A stretch of DNA of 6,375 nucleotides, taken from the NCBI GenBank assembly GCA_023299895.1, contig JALZWI010000186.1, positions 1 through 6,375 on the forward strand. The letters are read 5' to 3'. Shown piece after piece: positions 1 through 6,329 of this stretch (the stretch's first letter is position 1; the number at the start of each line of letters is the position of its first letter). The notes under the pieces were generated by a model. The model had not been told where the DNA came from. It did not search any database and saw only the letters and a list, made by a program, of their open reading frames with translations. Source of the DNA: Arenicella sp. (GTDB taxonomy: Bacteria > Pseudomonadota > Gammaproteobacteria > Arenicellales > Arenicellaceae). Made by a program: the position numbers and the translations under genes.

Positions 1-663
1 TGCTAAATAGGAAATTGTTGCCGCAATAATGAAGAGTAACAGGCTATATGTCGCTAATAACCCATAATTTGCGTTAATTAAGATTTCTGACTTAAGGATG
101 CTGTATATATGTTCGTAGAACATTAATATAATCGCTCCGGCGGCTAGCCCGATTGCCTGTACTCGTGGCAGAACAATACTACCAGTGGCGACAACCATGA
201 AATAGAGTAGGGTGAAGGTACTGTTAATACTACCAACGCAATGAACGAGTAACGTGGCTAATATAAGGTCAACCAAAAACTGTGACAATATAAGTGTATT
301 AAAAGGTAATAGTCGGCGGATACTTATATAGCTAAAGACAATTGCCGTTAATAGAATCGAGATCGTGACGATAGTGAACTGTTTTGGATATAAAAGGTCT
401 TGTATTGGAACTAGGTTGGGCAGGTAGTTTAAAAGGCTTACCGTTATTAGCAATGTTATCGCTAATCCATAACGCAGTAAATTTAGTACAAACAGAGCTC
501 GCCAGACATCTTGCTTGAAGGCCGGTTGTTCACCCTTTATAGCTTCAGCGTCAGAGGCTACTTTTGCAGTTTCTTGTTTTTCTGCCTTTTCGGCAGCGGT
601 GTCTAATTTTTTTGCAAGGCCTGCATTGGCTATTGCGATCAGATCTGAATGTTTTGCGTTCAT
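1..663 (-). CDS. PilS-like sensor histidine kinase, N-terminal membrane part (partial, cut by window edge)
   Basis: The - strand reads open from an ATG at 663-661 to the window edge, giving 221 residues with no stop. An in-frame stop lies a short way upstream with no other ATG, GTG or TTG between, so this start is well bounded; a weak GAG at 671-669 sits 5 bases before it. Residues 1-58 are a hydrophilic, Ala/Lys/Glu-rich cytoplasmic-looking stretch. About six hydrophobic segments follow (roughly 60-80, 98-116, 124-141, 144-160, 164-182 and 203-220). The pattern FLVDLILATLLVH, then a Gly/Ser turn, then LLYFMVVATGSIVLPR resembles the membrane sensor region of PilS, which with PilR controls type IV pilin genes. 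The kinase domains lie outside the window, so the function is inferred from the membrane region alone. It follows comF after 50 bases on the same strand and may be cotranscribed with it. Another multi-TM sensor kinase is possible. Confidence 0.6.
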   Translation of the reverse strand, partial: MNAKHSDLIAIANAGLAKKLDTAAEKAEKQETAKVASDAEAIKGEQPAFKQDVWRALFVLNLLRYGLAITLLITVSLLNYLPNLVPIQDLLYPKQFTIVTISILLTAIVFSYISIRRLLPFNTLILSQFLVDLILATLLVHCVGSINSTFTLLYFMVVATGSIVLPRVQAIGLAAGAIILMFYEHIYSILKSEILINANYGLLATYSLLLFIIAATISYLA

Positions 664-712
664 GAATACTCGTTCTATTTCAATTACTTACTGCGTAACC
701 CAACGCGCGAGT

Positions 713-1462
713 TTATGTTGTATGCGCCACCCCCCAAACCTGCACATAGTCTACACCGTTTCTTTTTAAAATTTTAGTAATTTCTGCAACCGTAGAGCCA
801 GTGGTGACAACATCGTCGATAATAGCGACGTGCTTTGTTCTGATATTTAGTGAATTGACTTCACGGTTTAAGCGAAAACTACCCTTTATATTTTTTTTGC
901 GAAAGGCTAGTGTTTGTTGAGCCTGAGGTGGCGTTACTCGGTGTTTTACTACAGCGTTGTGCTTATAAGGAATGTTCATTATAGTGCTGAGACATTTTGT
1001 CAATTGCAAAGAATGATTAAAACCACGTTCTCTTAATTTACTGATGTGCATTGGTACTGGAATCAATAAATCAGGTAGTTCGAGTTGATGGTTATCAATC
1101 TCGCGCTTTAGTAATCTAGCGATTTGCATCGCAAGTTCAGGTCGTTCTGAATACTTAAGGTTCCTAATTTGTTGGCCAATAGTAGAGTCGTATTTAAACG
1201 CGCAAAAACAACGATCATATGGTTGAGGGCTTGAAATACAGCGACCACAGTAATCAAGTTTAGCGGCAAATGGTTGACCGCAAAGTTGGCAAGCACAGTC
1301 CTCAAACGGCAGGTTTGGGTAACACTCTATACAAACTGGCATTAGGTTTGCCCCTAAATTTTTACTACAGACGATGCATTGGGCTGGCATAACCCAATTT
1401 AATGACTTTAATGCTTGGTGTTTTAGAGCTTTTTTTATTGGTTTAGGGAAATACAGTTTCAT
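713..1462 (-). CDS. comF: ComF family protein (phosphoribosyltransferase-like, competence/DNA uptake)
   Basis: This encodes 249 residues, a usual length for ComF, a cytoplasmic protein linked to DNA uptake in naturally competent bacteria; its exact biochemical role is unsettled. The N-terminus has zinc-ribbon cysteine pairs C29/C32 and C44/C47, then C58/C61 and C72/C75. The C-terminal half is a type I phosphoribosyltransferase fold: LIPVPMH (133-139), RGFNHS (146-151), the family signature TPPQ with a downstream L..R..N (177-191), and the PRPP-binding loop IIDDVVTTGST (214-224) with the acidic pair D216/D217. I chose the ATG at 1462 because GGAG lies 6 bases before it. A TTG at 1468 in the same frame would add two residues, but it directly abuts that GGAG, leaving no usable spacing. 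The gene is divergent from the cox operon and leads into the PilS-like gene, an association that fits pilus-linked DNA uptake but is only suggestive. Confidence 0.9.
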   Translation of the reverse strand: MKLYFPKPIKKALKHQALKSLNWVMPAQCIVCSKNLGANLMPVCIECYPNLPFEDCACQLCGQPFAAKLDYCGRCISSPQPYDRCFCAFKYDSTIGQQIRNLKYSERPELAMQIARLLKREIDNHQLELPDLLIPVPMHISKLRERGFNHSLQLTKCLSTIMNIPYKHNAVVKHRVTPPQAQQTLAFRKKNIKGSFRLNREVNSLNIRTKHVAIIDDVVTTGSTVAEITKILKRNGVDYVQVWGVAHTT

Positions 1463-1502
1463 TATCAACTCCGTTTGATATTTGCTGCTAAGTTTAAAGT
1501 CT

Positions 1503-1532
1503 AATCTAAAAATACTGTTGCTACAAACTCAA
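1503..1532 (-). promoter_or_regulatory. Candidate sigma70-type promoter for comF
   Basis: On the - strand TTGAGT (1532-1527) and TAGATT (1508-1503) are separated by 18 bases, each matching 4 of 6 consensus positions. A start near 1497 would leave a leader of about 35 bases before the comF ATG. The match is modest in an AT-rich region and could be chance. Confidence 0.3.
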
Positions 1533-1564
1533 TTGTACAAATTACGCTTCAAATAAGATAACCT

Positions 1565-1578
1565 AATTGAGATCAATT
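1565..1578. promoter_or_regulatory. 14-base palindrome, possible operator (FNR/ANR-like at best)
   Basis: AATTGA and TCAATT form perfect inverted arms around a 2-base centre (GA). Read in another register, 1563-1576 (CTAAT, four bases, ATCAA) matches 8 of 10 fixed positions of the FNR/ANR consensus TTGAT-N4-ATCAA, with one perfect half-site. Redox control by an FNR/ANR-type factor is well known for terminal oxidase operons, so the place is plausible. The site lies between the comF and coxB promoter candidates and could act on either. The regulator is not identifiable from sequence. Confidence 0.3.
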
Positions 1579-1606
1579 TAAAAATAAGTCATATTCGGAA
1601 CATAAT

Positions 1607-1633
1607 TTGTTGATGCAATAAGGAGGCTATGAT
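1607..1633 (+). promoter_or_regulatory. Weak candidate promoter for the cox operon or a leader RNA
   Basis: TTGTTG (1607-1612) and TATGAT (1628-1633) are separated by 15 bases, shorter than the ideal 17. Transcription starting near 1640 would give a leader of about 200 bases that includes all three stem-loops. An alternative is TTGGTA (1721-1726) with TAAATT (1743-1748) at 16 bases spacing, which would start the transcript near the second stem-loop. Neither is strong. Confidence 0.2.
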
Positions 1634-1704
1634 ACCTTCTGTCCGCCTCAATCGAGCTCACTTTTTTTGCTGGTTTGTGGCTCACATATTCTTCATTTAG
1701 AAGA

Positions 1705-1735
1705 TCTAGGCTGTTTTTATTTGGTACAGGCTAGA
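1705..1735 (+). other. Imperfect stem-loop in coxB leader
   Basis: TCTAG (1705-1709) pairs with CTAGA (1731-1735) and, across a single G-G mismatch, CTG (1711-1713) pairs with CAG (1727-1729). The loop is 13 bases and T-rich. No T-run follows the 3' arm, so it is not terminator-like. It is the first of three stem-loops in the leader. Confidence 0.35.
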
Positions 1736-1753
1736 AATTAATTAAATTTTAAT

Positions 1754-1779
1754 AAGCCTATGTTTTTTATCGGCTTTTT
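1754..1779 (+). terminator. Weak terminator-like stem-loop in coxB leader
   Basis: AAGCC (1754-1758) pairs with GGCTT (1772-1776), with a possible three-pair inner extension past one mismatch (1760-1762 with 1768-1770). The 3' arm runs into T residues: TTTTT at 1775-1779, two of which lie in the stem. As an intrinsic terminator it is weak, but it directly precedes a better one. Confidence 0.25.
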
Positions 1780-1781
1780 AT

Positions 1782-1812
1782 CTGGCAGCTAATTTAATTG
1801 CTGCTAGTTTTT
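1782..1812 (+). terminator. Terminator- or attenuator-like hairpin 29 bases before coxB
   Basis: CTGGCAGC (1782-1789) pairs with GCTGCTAG (1800-1807) over 8 positions with one G-U wobble, around a 10-base AT loop, and is followed at once by T5 (1808-1812). This is the layout of a Rho-independent terminator. The next + strand gene is coxB at 1842 and no + strand gene lies upstream in this window, so it would end either a short leader RNA or a fraction of cox transcripts (attenuation). It could also be a stabilising 5' UTR hairpin. Confidence 0.45.
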
Positions 1813-1825
1813 AAAACGTATCTCT

Positions 1826-1830
1826 CGGAG
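1826..1830 (+). promoter_or_regulatory. coxB Shine-Dalgarno, long spacing
   Basis: CGGAG lies 11 bases before the coxB ATG, longer than the usual 5-9. No other start codon lies between the upstream in-frame stop (1812-1814) and ATG 1842. The next in-frame ATG at 1890 has no Shine-Dalgarno and would remove part of the signal peptide, so 1842 is kept. Confidence 0.6.
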
Positions 1831-1841
1831 AACCTTCAATT

Positions 1842-3104
1842 ATGGTGGTCAGCCAATCTAAGCGACTGGTTTTGCAATTTTTGCAAAAAATGTCAGTAGT
1901 CGTTGTCTCTCTCAGCGCCTTGTTCGGTAGTGGTCTTGTTAAGGCTGAATACGCCCTTAATTTCCAGGAGCCTGTCACAGAAGTTGCTCGCGATATTTAT
2001 GGTTTGCACATGCTGATTTTTTGGATCTGCGTGGCAATTTTTGTGGCTGTCTTTGGTGTGATGTTCTACTCGATCTTTATGCATCGAAAGAGTAAAAACT
2101 TTAAGGCATCTACCTTTAATCACAGTACAAAAGTAGAAATCGTTTGGACGATTATTCCATTCTTTATATTGGTTGCTATGGCTGTTCCAGCAACTAAAGT
2201 ATTAATCAAAATGGAAGATACTACCAAATCTGACTTAACCATTAAAATTACGGGTTACCAATGGAAATGGGGTTATGAGTACTTAGATAGTGGCATTGAG
2301 TTTTACAGTACCTTAACAACACCGCGTGAACAAATTAATCAATTTAATAAAGAAACTGCGCAACCTCAGGGTGAGAACTACTTATTAGAAACCGATAATC
2401 ATGTGATTGTGCCTTCGGGCCGTAAAATACGCGCACTGATTACTGCTAATGATGTAATCCACGCTTGGTGGATACCTGCGTTCGGCACAAAAAAAGATGC
2501 GATACCAGGCTATATCAATGAACTCTGGTTTAATATTGACGTCGGTAAAGAAGGTATTTATCGCGGTCAATGCGCCGAATTATGTGGTAAAGACCATGCA
2601 TTTATGCCGATTGTGGTAGAAGTAGTGACCGCAGACAAATTCGATAATTGGGTCGCTTCTGGTGGCACTAGCTTCGAGGTACAAACGATTATTGAAGTAG
2701 CAGAGCCTATCGGAGCACAAGCCACTGCTGCTTTAAACGGAGCCGCCGCCGTTGCCGAAACAGTCGTCCCTGCAGCGCAAGCCGTTGTTGAGAAAGAGTG
2801 GACTAAAGACGAGCTAATGGTAAAGGGCGAAGAGGCCTATAAAAGCTGTATTGCCTGTCATGGTGCAGATGGCAAAGGTATTTCCGGTGTGTTCCCAGCA
2901 ATTGCTGGTAGTGCAGTTGCTACTGGTGATGTCGGCGCACAAATAGATTTGGTTTTGTTCGGTAAACCAGGCACGGCAATGGTGTCCTTTGCTAACCAGT
3001 TAAGTGATGAAGAAATTGCGGCGGTAATAACCTACCAACGTAATTCTTTTGGAAACAATGTGGGTGACTTCGTGTCACCGGCCGCTGTTAAAGCGAAACG
3101 TTAG
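1842..3104 (+). CDS. coxB: Cytochrome c oxidase subunit II with fused cytochrome c domain (caa3-type)
   Basis: CoxB (also CtaC) accepts electrons and passes them to subunit I. The 420 residues contain, in order: a signal peptide (about 1-35, plausible cleavage after VKA), two membrane helices (about 55-80 and 98-121), the aromatic patch GYQWKWGYEY (138-147), and a periplasmic cupredoxin domain with a full CuA site: H207, C244, E246, C248, H252 and M255. An Ala/Val/Pro-rich linker (about 276-318) leads to a class I cytochrome c domain with heme attachment CIACH (336-340) and probable axial ligand M380. Two-helix subunit II proteins without heme are usually about 250-300 residues, so the extra length is the c domain. 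The fusion makes this caa3-like: the heme c is tethered to the oxidase, which may shorten or replace the soluble cytochrome c step. It is the first gene of the operon; coxA follows after 22 bases. Confidence 0.97.
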   Translation: MVVSQSKRLVLQFLQKMSVVVVSLSALFGSGLVKAEYALNFQEPVTEVARDIYGLHMLIFWICVAIFVAVFGVMFYSIFMHRKSKNFKASTFNHSTKVEIVWTIIPFFILVAMAVPATKVLIKMEDTTKSDLTIKITGYQWKWGYEYLDSGIEFYSTLTTPREQINQFNKETAQPQGENYLLETDNHVIVPSGRKIRALITANDVIHAWWIPAFGTKKDAIPGYINELWFNIDVGKEGIYRGQCAELCGKDHAFMPIVVEVVTADKFDNWVASGGTSFEVQTIIEVAEPIGAQATAALNGAAAVAETVVPAAQAVVEKEWTKDELMVKGEEAYKSCIACHGADGKGISGVFPAIAGSAVATGDVGAQIDLVLFGKPGTAMVSFANQLSDEEIAAVITYQRNSFGNNVGDFVSPAAVKAKR

Positions 3105-3126
3105 TTTAATAGAGTAGGAGAATTTT

Positions 3127-4713
3127 ATGTCACACGCAGCCACTGCTCACGATGATCATCACGACCATGATGACCACATGCCAACCGGTTTCAAACGTTG
3201 GTTTATGTCGACCAACCATAAAGACATTGGTACTTTATATCTAATTTTTTCACTCACGATGTTGTTTGTGGGTGGTGCCATGGCCTTGGTGATTCGTGCC
3301 GAATTATGGCAGCCAGGCTTACAATTTATTGATCCGCATTTCTTCAACCAGATGACCACGATGCACGCGTTGATCATGGTTTTTGGTGCAGTTATGCCTG
3401 GTTTTGTTGGTTTTGCTAACTGGATGATCCCTTTGATGGTAGGCGCTCCTGATATGGCCTTACCACGCATGAATAACTGGAGCTTTTGGATTCTACCATT
3501 CGCTTTCTCAATCTTGTTGATGAGCTTTTTTGTTCCTGGCGGTGCACCTGCTGCTGGTTGGACACTCTACGCACCGCTTACGATTCAAGGTGGTATGAGT
3601 GTTGATATGGCTATTGTCGCGATTCACATGATGGGTATTTCTTCAATCATGGGCGCGATTAACGTGATTGTGACGGTGCTTAATATGCGTGCACCGGGCA
3701 TGACCTTAATGAAAATGCCGATGTTTGTTTGGACTTGGTTGATCACAGCCTTCTTATTAATAGCGGTAATGCCAGTTTTTGCGGGCGCAGTAACGATGCT
3801 GTTGACTGATCGCCATTTTGGTACGGCTTTCTTTAACCCGGCGGGTGGTGGTGACCCTGTGCTGTATCAGCATATTTTTTGGTTTTTTGGTCACCCTGAA
3901 GTTTATATTATGATTTTACCTGCATTCGGTATTATCTCACACATTATTCCAACCTTCGCTCGTAAGCCGTTGTTTGGCTATAGTTCAATGGTGTTTGCGA
4001 CTGCTGCGATTGCGTTTTTGTCATTCATTGTTTGGGCACATCACATGTTTACAGTTGGTATGCCGCTGCAAGGTGAGTTGTTCTTTATGTACGCAACCAT
4101 GTTGATCTCTGTACCAACTGGGGTGAAAGTGTTTAACTGGGTGACTACTATGTGGCGTGGTTCAATGACTTTTGAAACACCCATGTTGTATGCGATTGGC
4201 GTAGTTTTCTTGTTTACTCTGGGTGGCTTATCTGGTTTGATGTTGGCGATTACGCCAGCGGATTTCCAATATCATGACACCTACTTTGTAGTCGCGCATT
4301 TCCATTATGTATTGTTCTCCGGTGCGGTTATGGCGATGATGGGCGGGGCGTTCTTCTGGTTACCTAAATGGACTGGCCATATGTACAACGAGACTTTGGG
4401 TAAGATCCATTTTTGGTTAACGGCTATATTTTTTAATGTTACGTTCTTCCCACAGCACTTTTTAGGTCTTGCTGGCATGCCGCGCCGTTATGCGGATTAC
4501 CCAGTTCAATTTGCCGAATTCAACCAAATTTCTTCAATTGGTGCCTTTGGCCTAGGGATATCACAACTATTGTTCGTCTATATTGTTGTATCAACAATCC
4601 GTGGCGGTAAAAAAGCCACTGCTCAAGTGTGGGATAATCCAGAAGGTTTAGAGTGGACTGTGCCGTCGCCAGCACCGTTTCATACCTTTGATGAAGCGCC
4701 TGTTATAAAGTAA
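3127..4713 (+). CDS. coxA: Cytochrome c oxidase subunit I (A1-type heme-copper oxidase)
   Basis: CoxA (also CtaD) is the catalytic, proton-pumping subunit that reduces O2 to water in the inner membrane. The 528 residues carry the 12-helix heme-copper oxidase core. Heme a ligands are H80 and H393, and the heme a3 ligand is H391 (VAHFHYV). CuB ligands are H256, H305 and H306, with the cross-link tyrosine Y260 in GHPEVY. D109 ([12 protein letters not shown]) and E258 mark the D channel and K334 (TGVKVFNW) the K channel, so this is an A1-type enzyme with both proton paths. AGGAG at 3116-3120 stands 6 bases before the ATG. The start is followed by a histidine/aspartate-rich stretch (residues 3-17, six His and five Asp) that is not part of the catalytic fold. 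The length is usual for the family and I see no break or missing ligand. Confidence 0.98.
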   Translation: MSHAATAHDDHHDHDDHMPTGFKRWFMSTNHKDIGTLYLIFSLTMLFVGGAMALVIRAELWQPGLQFIDPHFFNQMTTMHALIMVFGAVMPGFVGFANWMIPLMVGAPDMALPRMNNWSFWILPFAFSILLMSFFVPGGAPAAGWTLYAPLTIQGGMSVDMAIVAIHMMGISSIMGAINVIVTVLNMRAPGMTLMKMPMFVWTWLITAFLLIAVMPVFAGAVTMLLTDRHFGTAFFNPAGGGDPVLYQHIFWFFGHPEVYIMILPAFGIISHIIPTFARKPLFGYSSMVFATAAIAFLSFIVWAHHMFTVGMPLQGELFFMYATMLISVPTGVKVFNWVTTMWRGSMTFETPMLYAIGVVFLFTLGGLSGLMLAITPADFQYHDTYFVVAHFHYVLFSGAVMAMMGGAFFWLPKWTGHMYNETLGKIHFWLTAIFFNVTFFPQHFLGLAGMPRRYADYPVQFAEFNQISSIGAFGLGISQLLFVYIVVSTIRGGKKATAQVWDNPEGLEWTVPSPAPFHTFDEAPVIK

Positions 4714-4741
4714 GTAAGACAAATAAATACGTAACGATAGT

Positions 4742-4852
4742 ATGGTAGATGAAAAAGATAAGCGTTCTAAGAGCAATGCCCGCGTGGCATTGGTCATTGC
4801 GCTTATTCCGATAGCACTTTTTATTCTAACTTTCTTTATAAAGCGGGGATGA
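4742..4852 (+). CDS. Small single-TM protein, probable cytochrome oxidase small assembly protein
   Basis: A 36-codon frame begins at ATG 4742 and ends at TGA 4852. The product starts with a charged head (MVDEKDKRSKSNAR, residues 1-14), continues as one hydrophobic helix (about 15-33, VALVIALIPIALFILTFF) and ends in IKRG. The positive charges before the helix and the short KRG tail fit a small inner-membrane protein. Many beta- and gammaproteobacteria have a 30-40 residue protein of this design between coxA and ctaG, annotated as cytochrome oxidase small assembly protein, and this one sits in exactly that position. There is no clear Shine-Dalgarno before it; it begins 28 bases after coxA and ends 19 bases before ctaG, so translation may depend on coupling to coxA. 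The function is inferred from position and shape. Confidence 0.72.
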   Translation: MVDEKDKRSKSNARVALVIALIPIALFILTFFIKRG

Positions 4853-4871
4853 TTCTTTTACAAAAACAGTC

Positions 4872-5405
4872 ATGACTCAGGAAACTACAAACAATATAGT
4901 CGTTAAGTTAGTCGTTATTGCGGCATTGATGTTTGGTTTTGGTTACGCGTTAGTGCCTTTGTATGATGCTTTTTGTAGGGTGACTGGGTTTGGTGGTAAG
5001 ACAGACATCATTACTGAAGGTGCAGCACAAAATGCTGAGATAATTGACCGTGATATCGCGGTAACATTTACCTCGCATACAAATACAAATTTGCCATGGG
5101 AGTTTAAACCTGTGACAAAAGGCTTAGACGTCAAAGTTGGTGAAGTCCAAGACGCCATCTTTTATGTCAAAAACATTTCGAATAGACCGATTACGGGTAT
5201 GGCAACATTCAATGTGACGCCACCTCGAGCGGGCTTTCATTTTAAAAAGACTGAGTGCTTTTGCTTCACCGAACAGGTTATGCAACCTGGTGAAGAAAAA
5301 GAAATGTTAGTTAGGTTTATGCTTGATGCTGAAATGCCTGATGACGTACATGAATTAACCTTGTCCTACACGTTTTTCGATAATGATAAATATGCAGGCC
5401 AATAA
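4872..5405 (+). CDS. ctaG: Cytochrome c oxidase assembly protein CtaG/Cox11 (CuB insertion)
   Basis: This copper chaperone delivers CuB to subunit I during oxidase assembly. The 177 residues show one N-terminal membrane helix (about 9-30) ending in VPLYDAFCRVTG, with the conserved C35 just outside the membrane, followed by a periplasmic immunoglobulin-like domain. The copper-binding motif CFCF is at 129-132 (C129, C131), preceded by the family stretch TPPRAGFHFKKTE. The C-terminal DVHELTLSYTFF is also typical. Length is normal. No start codon lies between an in-frame stop at 4839-4841 and ATG 4872, so the start is fixed even though no Shine-Dalgarno is visible; the closest purine run is GGGGA at 4845-4849, too far away at 22 bases. 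Translation may therefore depend on readthrough of ribosomes from the small gene ending 19 bases upstream. coxC follows after 24 bases. Confidence 0.96.
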   Translation: MTQETTNNIVVKLVVIAALMFGFGYALVPLYDAFCRVTGFGGKTDIITEGAAQNAEIIDRDIAVTFTSHTNTNLPWEFKPVTKGLDVKVGEVQDAIFYVKNISNRPITGMATFNVTPPRAGFHFKKTECFCFTEQVMQPGEEKEMLVRFMLDAEMPDDVHELTLSYTFFDNDKYAGQ

Positions 5406-5429
5406 AATTTTTAACCGAGGAAAATAAAG

Positions 5430-6329
5430 ATGTCTTCGCATTCACCTGATCATTATAAAGATCATTATTTTGTGCCTGAGGCTAGCGTTTATCCATTTGC
5501 TAGTTCTATTGCGCTTTTTTGTATCGCGATGGGCGGTGCAAGTTATTTAAATAATTACGCATTTGGTTCGAAATTGATGATGGCTGGTTTCTTAGGGTTG
5601 GCCTGCCTGATATTCATTTGGTTTCGAAAAGTTATCCATGAAAGTCCTGTCTACAATATGGACGTGGATAAATCTTTCCGTATGGGTATGTCATGGTTTA
5701 TTTTCTCTGAAGTTATGTTCTTCGCAGCCTTTTTTGGCGCGCTTTATTACCTTCGCACATTAGCAATCCCATGGTTGGCAGAAACAGAATTACTCTGGCC
5801 TGGTTTTGAAGCGTCATGGCCTTCATCAGGGCCACAAGGCGCTGAAGTGTTAGTTGGTGCATTACCAAGTGCTACCGATATCGCTGAAGGGACTAAATAT
5901 ACTTTGGTTGACCCATGGCATTTGCCTCTTTACAACACCTTGCTGTTGTTAACCTCAAGCGTAACACTAACAATTTCTCACCATGCTCTACGTGCTAACA
6001 AGCGTGCCCAGACAATTATCTGGTTAGCGCTTACAGTTGCTCTTGGCATTTGGTTTTTGTTTTTACAGGTAGAAGAATATATTGAAGCCTATCAGCACCT
6101 AGGATTAACATTGGGTACAGGCGTCTATGGCTCGACCTTTTTTCTATTGACTGGTTTTCATGGTTTTCATGTGACATTAGGTGCCTTTATTTTATTTGTT
6201 GTTTTACTGCGTTGCATTAAAGGTCATTTTTCTGCAGATCAGCATTTCGCTTTTGAGGCAGGTGCTTGGTATTGGCACTTTGTTGATGTGGTCTGGGTAG
6301 GCTTATTTATCTTTGTTTATATTTTATAA
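5430..6329 (+). CDS. coxC: Cytochrome c oxidase subunit III
   Basis: CoxC (also CtaE) is the third core subunit of aa3/caa3 oxidases. It holds no redox metal but stabilises subunit I and supports proton uptake into the D channel. The 299 residues form seven membrane helices. Visible family signatures are a short N-terminal HYFVPEASVYPF region, SEVMFFAAFF (93-102, with E94), FLQVEEY (211-217), TGFHGFHVTLG (241-251) and the C-terminal WYWHFVDVVWVGLF (280-293). The loop between helices three and four (about 112-165) is long and Trp/Pro-rich (WPGFEASWPSSGP), which accounts for the length above the roughly 260-275 of compact versions; such a loop is common in proteobacterial forms. GAGG at 5417-5420 sits 9 bases before the ATG. 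Confidence 0.97.
   Translation: MSSHSPDHYKDHYFVPEASVYPFASSIALFCIAMGGASYLNNYAFGSKLMMAGFLGLACLIFIWFRKVIHESPVYNMDVDKSFRMGMSWFIFSEVMFFAAFFGALYYLRTLAIPWLAETELLWPGFEASWPSSGPQGAEVLVGALPSATDIAEGTKYTLVDPWHLPLYNTLLLLTSSVTLTISHHALRANKRAQTIIWLALTVALGIWFLFLQVEEYIEAYQHLGLTLGTGVYGSTFFLLTGFHGFHVTLGAFILFVVLLRCIKGHFSADQHFAFEAGAWYWHFVDVVWVGLFIFVYIL

Larger units (their letters stand above)
1463..1841. other. Divergent intergenic region between comF and coxB
   Basis: These 379 bases hold no convincing gene on either strand. They must contain the promoters for comF (leftward) and the cox operon (rightward). The comF-proximal part is AT-rich with one 14-base palindrome at 1565-1578. The coxB-proximal part has a T7 run at 1662-1668 and three stem-loops in a row between 1705 and 1812, ending 29 bases before coxB. 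The length and structure suggest a long regulated leader or a short separate transcript; neither can be decided from sequence alone. Confidence 0.8.

Noticed and set aside
515..769. 84-codon open frame on the + strand
   Set aside because: It runs antisense across the PilS-like gene start, the spacer and the comF end. The composition (Ser/Ala/Phe/Cys-rich) is typical of a shadow frame and no family is recognisable.
1108..1305. 65-codon - strand frame inside comF
   Set aside because: It is an alternative frame of the zinc-ribbon part of comF, and the comF frame itself is clearly coding.
1623..1649. GAGGC/GCCTC inverted repeat followed by a T7 run, as a terminator
   Set aside because: The stem is only 5 pairs with a 17-base loop, and the T-run starts 12 bases after the stem, so it does not form a proper intrinsic terminator.
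1463..1841. A possible small gene, tRNA or known riboswitch in the long intergenic region
   Set aside because: No open frame with ribosome binding site and coding character, no cloverleaf and no riboswitch core that I recognise; only the stem-loops are supported.
1893..3470. Several - strand frames of 61-103 codons inside coxB and coxA, and one of 71 codons inside ctaG
   Set aside because: All lie antisense within strongly conserved oxidase genes, with no recognisable domain or ribosome binding site.
1842..6329. Possible frameshift, pseudogene or foreign segment in the cox operon
   Set aside because: All metal ligands and family signatures are present in full-length frames, spacing is tight, and base use looks even along the operon.
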